From assembly GCA_035713725.1 (NCBI GenBank), contig DASTMZ010000137.1:1-64000 (forward strand): DNA of 64,000 nucleotides, written 5' to 3'. This document shows positions 60,447-64,000 of this stretch, piece after piece (position 1 is the stretch's first letter; every line of letters begins with the position of its first letter). This DNA comes from DASQPR01 sp035713725 (GTDB lineage Bacteria > Actinomycetota > Actinomycetes > Mycobacteriales > Micromonosporaceae). The translations under genes were made by a program, and so were the position numbers. The notes beneath the pieces were generated by a model that saw only the letters and a list, made by a program, of their open reading frames with translations, was not told the DNA's origin and made no database searches.

Positions 60447-61049
60447 GTGCGTACCCACCTCACTCGCGCCGCGCTGGCGGTCGCCGCGCTCACGCTGAGC
60501 GGCGTCGCCGCGTGTTCGTCGTCGCCCGAGTCGGCCGGCCCGGCGCCGACGCATCGCGTGCCGAGGCACGCCGCCGTCGCGGTCGGCGGCTGCCTGATGT
60601 CGGTCAGCACCGACATAAACGCGAAGCCGACGCTGTCCGCGCCGGACTCCCCGGCGTGCACGACGACGCCGACCAAGCTCGCGTTCGCCGACGTGATCCC
60701 TGGCACCGGGTCGGCGGCGAAGGCCGGAGACTCGCTGTCCGTCAAGTACGTCGGGCTGCATTGGACGACCAAGCAACAGTTCCAGGCGTCGTGGGACGGG
60801 TCGCCGCAGACGTTCGATGTGTCGCCGCTCGGCACCGCCAGCGTGATTCCCGGCTGGAATCAGGGCTTGATCGGCGTGCGGCGCGGCGATCGGCGGATCC
60901 TCGTGGTGCCGGCCTCGCTCGCGTACGGCGACGCGGGCTCCGGCGAGATCGCGCCCAACGAGGCGCTGATCTTCATCGTGGACATCGTCTCCGTGACGCC
61001 GGGCGCGGCGCCGTCGGCATCGGTGGCGACACCCTCGCCGACCGGCTGA
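60447..61049 (+). CDS. FKBP-type peptidyl-prolyl isomerase lipoprotein
   Basis: A 200-residue exported protein. Lipobox GVAAC at about residue 19-23 after a hydrophobic signal segment, then a Ser/Pro tether and an FKBP domain: GDSLSVKYVGLHW, FDVSPLGTASVIPGWNQGLIGVRRGDRRILVVPASLAYGD, and ALIFIVDIVSV. It isomerises prolyl bonds in exported proteins. GTG 60447 is the start; a TACCCT -10-like element ends six bases before it, suggesting a leaderless mRNA. Confidence 0.88.
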   Translation: MRTHLTRAALAVAALTLSGVAACSSSPESAGPAPTHRVPRHAAVAVGGCLMSVSTDINAKPTLSAPDSPACTTTPTKLAFADVIPGTGSAAKAGDSLSVKYVGLHWTTKQQFQASWDGSPQTFDVSPLGTASVIPGWNQGLIGVRRGDRRILVVPASLAYGDAGSGEIAPNEALIFIVDIVSVTPGAAPSASVATPSPTG

Positions 61050-61080
61050 CGCCGGTGCTGACCGCGGCCGGCGCTGTCGG

Positions 61081-61641
61081 TTACGCCGGGCTAGGACTGA
61101 CCGTGGCGGATCGGCCGTTGATCCGCGCCAGGAGCGCCGGCGCCCAGTGGTCGCCGTAGCGCAACTGGAGTCCCGGGATGCGCCAGTCGCGCCCGGTCAC
61201 GATGCGCCGGCACAGCGGCGATCCGCACGCGCAGCCCATACTGAACGTCTCGTCGCCGGTACTGGTGGCGTAGTCGTTCGTGATCTCCTCGTTCGCCTCG
61301 ATGTCGCGGCGGGCGGCCAGCGTGTACGCGTCGATCCACCACGAGTTCGGGTCACAGCTGTGGTTGCCGAGCCCGTTGGCGCGCTGGGGTGGCATGACGA
61401 GGTGGACGTCTTCGTCGACGACGATCGTGTCGACGTACCCAAGTGTGGCGTCCCGCTTCGCCGTCGCGAAGATGTCCTGCAACTCCGCCCACGACACGAG
61501 ACGGCCGCCGATCCGGGAGACGACGCTGCCGGCGTTGATCCGGCGGCGCGCGAACAATCCGCGGCCGTCGATGGGGGACGGGCGCACCTCGACGTCCGGG
61601 TGCAGCCAGCAGTCAGCTTCGGGAACGGCCACCATCGGCAC
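61081..61641 (-). CDS. SET-domain protein, putative lysine methyltransferase
   Basis: A 186-residue SET-domain protein. SPIDGRGLFARRRINAGSVV is the SET N-terminus, NGLGNHSCDPNSWW the knot (NHSCDPN), NEEITNDYATSTGDE the catalytic tyrosine strand and FSMGCACGSPLCR the cysteine-rich post-SET segment. Bacterial SET proteins methylate lysines on chromatin-like or other proteins; targets are rarely known. Start is GTG 61641 or ATG 61635. It stands alone, convergent with the FKBP gene. Confidence 0.85.
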   Translation of the reverse strand: MPMVAVPEADCWLHPDVEVRPSPIDGRGLFARRRINAGSVVSRIGGRLVSWAELQDIFATAKRDATLGYVDTIVVDEDVHLVMPPQRANGLGNHSCDPNSWWIDAYTLAARRDIEANEEITNDYATSTGDETFSMGCACGSPLCRRIVTGRDWRIPGLQLRYGDHWAPALLARINGRSATVSPSPA

Positions 61642-61733
61642 ACTATGCAGCCACGATGCGGCTTCTCGCTAGAGGTTGATCGCTTTACGGCATCCGAGTT
61701 TCGCCGGTGGCGCCCCGGCCCTCGCGTACCCAC

Positions 61734-62615
61734 CTAAACCGCGAGGTGCACACGCGCGTCCTCGAGCCCGCGGAGGTTCTCCGCCGGGTCGTCGATGCCG
61801 GTCATGTCGGCAACGGCGATGCGATGCGCGAAGTACCAAGCCTGGACCGCCCACCGGTAGCGCCGCAGCACGTCGAGGCCGCGACGCATCTCGTGCTCGT
61901 CGAGCGCGCCGGTCGCCAGGTACGCGTTCAGCATCGGTGCCGCGGTGCGGGGACCGCCGAGGTACATGACGGCGGACGCGACGTCATAGAGCAGCGGGCC
62001 GTGGCACGCGGTCGGCCAGTCGATCAGGCCGACCTCGCCGGTATCCGGATCGACGAGGAACGCATCGGGCGCCGGATCCGTGTGCAACATGCCATGTGTC
62101 AACGTCGCCGGATCGAGCGCGTCGTAGTCGGCCAGCGCGCGCTGGATGCCCGGCCGTACCCACGTCGGACACCCTTCGATGTGCGGCCCGTCCGGATCCG
62201 GGCGGAACATGTCCCGGGCACCGTCGATGCGTTGACCTGTCAATGCCACGTGTACGCGGCCCAGCGTGTCTCCGATTAGGCGCCGACCGGCAACGTCGAG
62301 GAGTGGCCCGGTTCCGGGTACGAACCGCAGCAGTACGACCGGACCGTCGGCCGTGTCGACCGCGAGGCGACCGTCCGGCGTCGGAACCGGTGCGCCGCTG
62401 GGGATGCCGGCCGCCTGGACGAGCAACGCCACCGTGACGCCGCCGGCCAAGCCGCTGGACTGGTCCGTGGGCACGTGCTTCGCGACGTACCGCCGACCAC
62501 CGTGCCCGACCCACCACGTGGCCGAGTTCATGCCGCCGTGATGCGGCTCGACCGATGCACCCGCACGACGCCAGGCAGTTGCGAGAAGGTCGCGGATCGC
62601 GTCGTCGTCGAGCAC
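61734..62615 (-). CDS. Aminoglycoside phosphotransferase-like kinase with altered catalytic loop
   Basis: A 293-residue protein of the APH/choline-kinase fold. The ATP-binding N-lobe has RRYVAKHVP, the catalytic loop is THGMLHTDPAPDAFLVD and the metal-binding motif is GLIDWPTACHGPLLYD. The loop keeps His and Asp but has Ala where HxDxxxxN expects Asn, so the phosphotransfer may be weak or different. The rest (RYRWAVQAWYFAHRIAVADM) is typical of the group. The substrate is unknown; antibiotic, sugar or lipid are possible. Confidence 0.8.
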   Translation of the reverse strand: MLDDDAIRDLLATAWRRAGASVEPHHGGMNSATWWVGHGGRRYVAKHVPTDQSSGLAGGVTVALLVQAAGIPSGAPVPTPDGRLAVDTADGPVVLLRFVPGTGPLLDVAGRRLIGDTLGRVHVALTGQRIDGARDMFRPDPDGPHIEGCPTWVRPGIQRALADYDALDPATLTHGMLHTDPAPDAFLVDPDTGEVGLIDWPTACHGPLLYDVASAVMYLGGPRTAAPMLNAYLATGALDEHEMRRGLDVLRRYRWAVQAWYFAHRIAVADMTGIDDPAENLRGLEDARVHLAV

Positions 62616-62691
62616 GGTCGCAGGAGACCACGGCGGGTGCGGCCGGCGCCATCGATTTGCGGCCTCCGGAATCCGGTGGTCAAAGCGGCGG

Positions 62692-63135
62692 CTACGGGAG
62701 TTGCGTCAGGCCGAGCTGCCGCCACATACCGGCCTCGTCGTAGACCTCCCACGCCTCGACGATCCGGCCGTCGGCGATGCGGAAGATGACGATCTCGTCC
62801 ACCAAGCAGGATCTCCCGGTCGCCTCGACGCCCAGGATCGTGCCGCGGTGCGTCCCCCGGTAGGGCAGGTGCGCGACCACGTGATCCCCGTCGGCGATCA
62901 GGCGTACGAGTTCGAATCGCCAGTCGGGGAAGGCGATGGTCCACTCCTCGGCGATCGCCCGAGTGGCCGCGGGGTTGCAGGCGACCTGGCCACCGCCGAT
63001 GTGCAGCACCGCGTCGGCGCCCATCAGCGCCTCGAACCGGTCGAAGTCGCGGGTGTTCCAGGCGTCGACGAACGACTGGATCAAGGCCGTGTTGGCCGCT
63101 GGATCGGTGTCGGTCGCCGCTCGGGTCGTCGTCAT
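62692..63135 (-). CDS. SnoaL-like polyketide-cyclase family protein
   Basis: A 147-residue SnoaL-fold protein: ALIQSFVDAWNTRDFDRFEALMGADAVLHIGG and FPDWRFELVRLIADGDHVVAHLPYRGTHRG, then IVEAWEVYDEAGMWRQLGL, the family pattern of ester-cyclase-like proteins. AAGGAG precedes the ATG at 63135. It is divergent from an ECF sigma factor that itself ends in a SnoaL-like domain, so the two may be linked. A palindrome lies between. Confidence 0.85.
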   Translation of the reverse strand: MTTTRAATDTDPAANTALIQSFVDAWNTRDFDRFEALMGADAVLHIGGGQVACNPAATRAIAEEWTIAFPDWRFELVRLIADGDHVVAHLPYRGTHRGTILGVEATGRSCLVDEIVIFRIADGRIVEAWEVYDEAGMWRQLGLTQLP

Positions 63136-63190
63136 GATCACTCCTTGTTCGATGCGTACGGGTAGCACCGAACGGATGCGGGAACGGCCC

Positions 63191-63210
63191 GGAAGGTTCG
63201 CGAACTTTCC
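63191..63210. promoter_or_regulatory. 20-bp palindrome between SnoaL gene and ECF sigma gene
   Basis: GGAAGGTTCGCGAACTTTCC is a dyad with one mismatched pair, centred 34 bp before the sigma start and 65 bp from the SnoaL start. Also contains GAAC elements reminiscent of ECF -35 boxes. Confidence 0.5.
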
Positions 63211-63234
63211 GGGCGGCGTGTGCATCCTTGTCGC

Positions 63235-64000
63235 ATGGGACCCGTCGAGGTCACCGACGCCGAGCTTGCCACGCTCGCGCGCGCCGGGGACGCCCATGCG
63301 GTGGCCGGGTTGCTGGAGCGGCACCGCCCGGCGCTCTACGCCGCCGCGATCGGTCTGCTGGGCAATCGGGCCGACGCTCTCGACGCCGTTCAGGACACGA
63401 ACGTGGTGGCACTGCTGCGGATCGGTGAGTTGCGGGAGGCTGCCGCGGCGAAGCGATGGCTGCACACCGTGCTGCGCAACGTCTGCCTGATGCGGCTGCG
63501 GCAATGCCGCGAGGTGGCGGCCGAACACGTCGACGTCGCCGACCCCGCACCGTCGCCCGAGCACCTGCTCGAGGAGCACGCCATGCGCGAATGGGTCTGG
63601 CAGGCCATCGACGCGCTCGACGATGACGAGAAGCTGACGCTGATGCTGCGCTACTTCACCCGCTGTACGGCATACGAGGCGATCGCCCGGGTCACCGCCG
63701 TGCCAGTGGGTACCGTCCGCAGTCGGCTGCACCGAGCCCGTACGCAGATGGCCGATCGTTTGACGGCAACCGTGGCCGGCACGTCGTTGAGCCGGGATAG
63801 CGCCGAAGCGCAACAACGCGCCCAGTGGGCGGACTTCTACCGGCAGGTGCACGAGCAGCCGGTGGCGGCTACGTATGGCGAGCTGTTCGCCCCGGACGTC
63901 GACGTCCGGGACACCGTCGGTCACTGGACCGGGCTGCCCGAATGGTCGTCGCACGAACGCGAAGCGATCGCCTTGGGCGTACGCGCGAATCTCGTCGGCG
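63235..64000 (+). CDS. ECF sigma factor with C-terminal SnoaL-like domain (3' end cut by window)
   Basis: At least 255 residues in frame, running off the window. Region 2: AGDAHAVAGLLERHRPALYAAAIGLLG, then QDTNVVALLRIGELREAAAAKRWLHTVLRN; region 4: DALDDDEKLTLMLRYFTR, YEAIARVTAVPVGTVRSRLHRARTQM. After residue 180 a SnoaL/NTF2-like domain begins (QWADFYRQVHEQPVAATYGELFAPDVDVRD). Such ECF proteins carry the regulatory domain in cis instead of using an anti-sigma factor. ATG 63235. Divergent from the SnoaL gene. Confidence 0.85.
   Translation, partial: MGPVEVTDAELATLARAGDAHAVAGLLERHRPALYAAAIGLLGNRADALDAVQDTNVVALLRIGELREAAAAKRWLHTVLRNVCLMRLRQCREVAAEHVDVADPAPSPEHLLEEHAMREWVWQAIDALDDDEKLTLMLRYFTRCTAYEAIARVTAVPVGTVRSRLHRARTQMADRLTATVAGTSLSRDSAEAQQRAQWADFYRQVHEQPVAATYGELFAPDVDVRDTVGHWTGLPEWSSHEREAIALGVRANLVG

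Noticed and set aside
1..64000. tRNA, rRNA, riboswitch or replication origin
   Set aside because: No T-loop/anticodon arm arrangement, rRNA core, known riboswitch consensus or DnaA-box cluster was seen by eye; a covariance-model scan would settle it.

Overview
The window reads as chromosomal DNA of a high-GC Gram-positive bacterium of the Actinomycetota. The support is a strong G/C third-position bias, several mycothiol-linked enzymes (a mycothiol-type formaldehyde dehydrogenase, a DinB/maleylpyruvate isomerase-type protein, a mycothiol-type arsenate reductase), an F420-type oxidoreductase pair, and families largely confined to actinobacteria (DUF5709, DUF3040, the DUF574 methyltransferase family, an Rv2626c-like CBS protein, an Rv1747-like FHA/ABC protein). 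Genus cannot be fixed from the sequence alone. I saw no rRNA, tRNA, CRISPR array, insertion sequence or integrase, so this looks like accessory but not mobile chromosome.

Layout. 1-10 kb: an arsenate reductase, then genes with a resistance or stress flavour: a class A flavin monooxygenase, a TetM/OtrA-like ribosomal protection GTPase, a PadR regulator coupled to a membrane methyltransferase fusion, two MarR-type regulators (one fused to DUF488) that share a palindromic operator, and F420-type redox enzymes. 10-18.6 kb: the most distinctive block. It is a leftward run of six genes (zinc dehydrogenase, two alpha/beta-hydrolase esterases, ATP-grasp ligase, GCS2 carboxylate-amine ligase, PIG-L deacetylase) divergent from an IlvD/Edd sugar-acid dehydratase. 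It looks like a biosynthetic pathway for an unknown peptide- or amide-type small molecule. 18.6-29 kb: PadR/HAAS signalling pair, an SufR-like regulator divergent from a membrane protein, a receiver/kinase/response-regulator operon, an Hrp1-like CBS protein, and an intergenic region with a long palindrome followed by four 17-bp direct repeats.

29-41 kb: a CHASE3 histidine kinase with its receiver partner, LigD ligase and polymerase domains on separate genes, MscR, a translationally coupled cell-wall cassette (acidic protein, M15-like/peptidoglycan-binding protein, DUF5709, GNAT), and a GH25 muramidase. 41-45 kb: a complete xylose-use unit (ROK repressor, xylA, xylB) with a promoter/operator between repressor and xylA. 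45-56 kb: FHA-ABC transporter, an ECF sigma factor coupled to a membrane sensor-like protein, DedA overlapping a FolC-like ligase, and SigC divergent from a zinc-finger anti-sigma candidate. 56-64 kb: signal peptidase I, an MraY lying outside any visible division/cell-wall cluster, a small gene under an array of TGACGTCA palindromes, an MFS exporter, FKBP lipoprotein, SET-domain protein, a kinase-like protein with an altered catalytic loop, and a third ECF sigma factor (cut by the window end) divergent from a SnoaL protein.

Recurring architecture: regulators sit divergently or in ATGA-overlap coupling with their targets, several starts look leaderless (a -10 element 6-8 bases before the start codon), and convergent gene pairs are often separated by strong inverted-repeat terminators.
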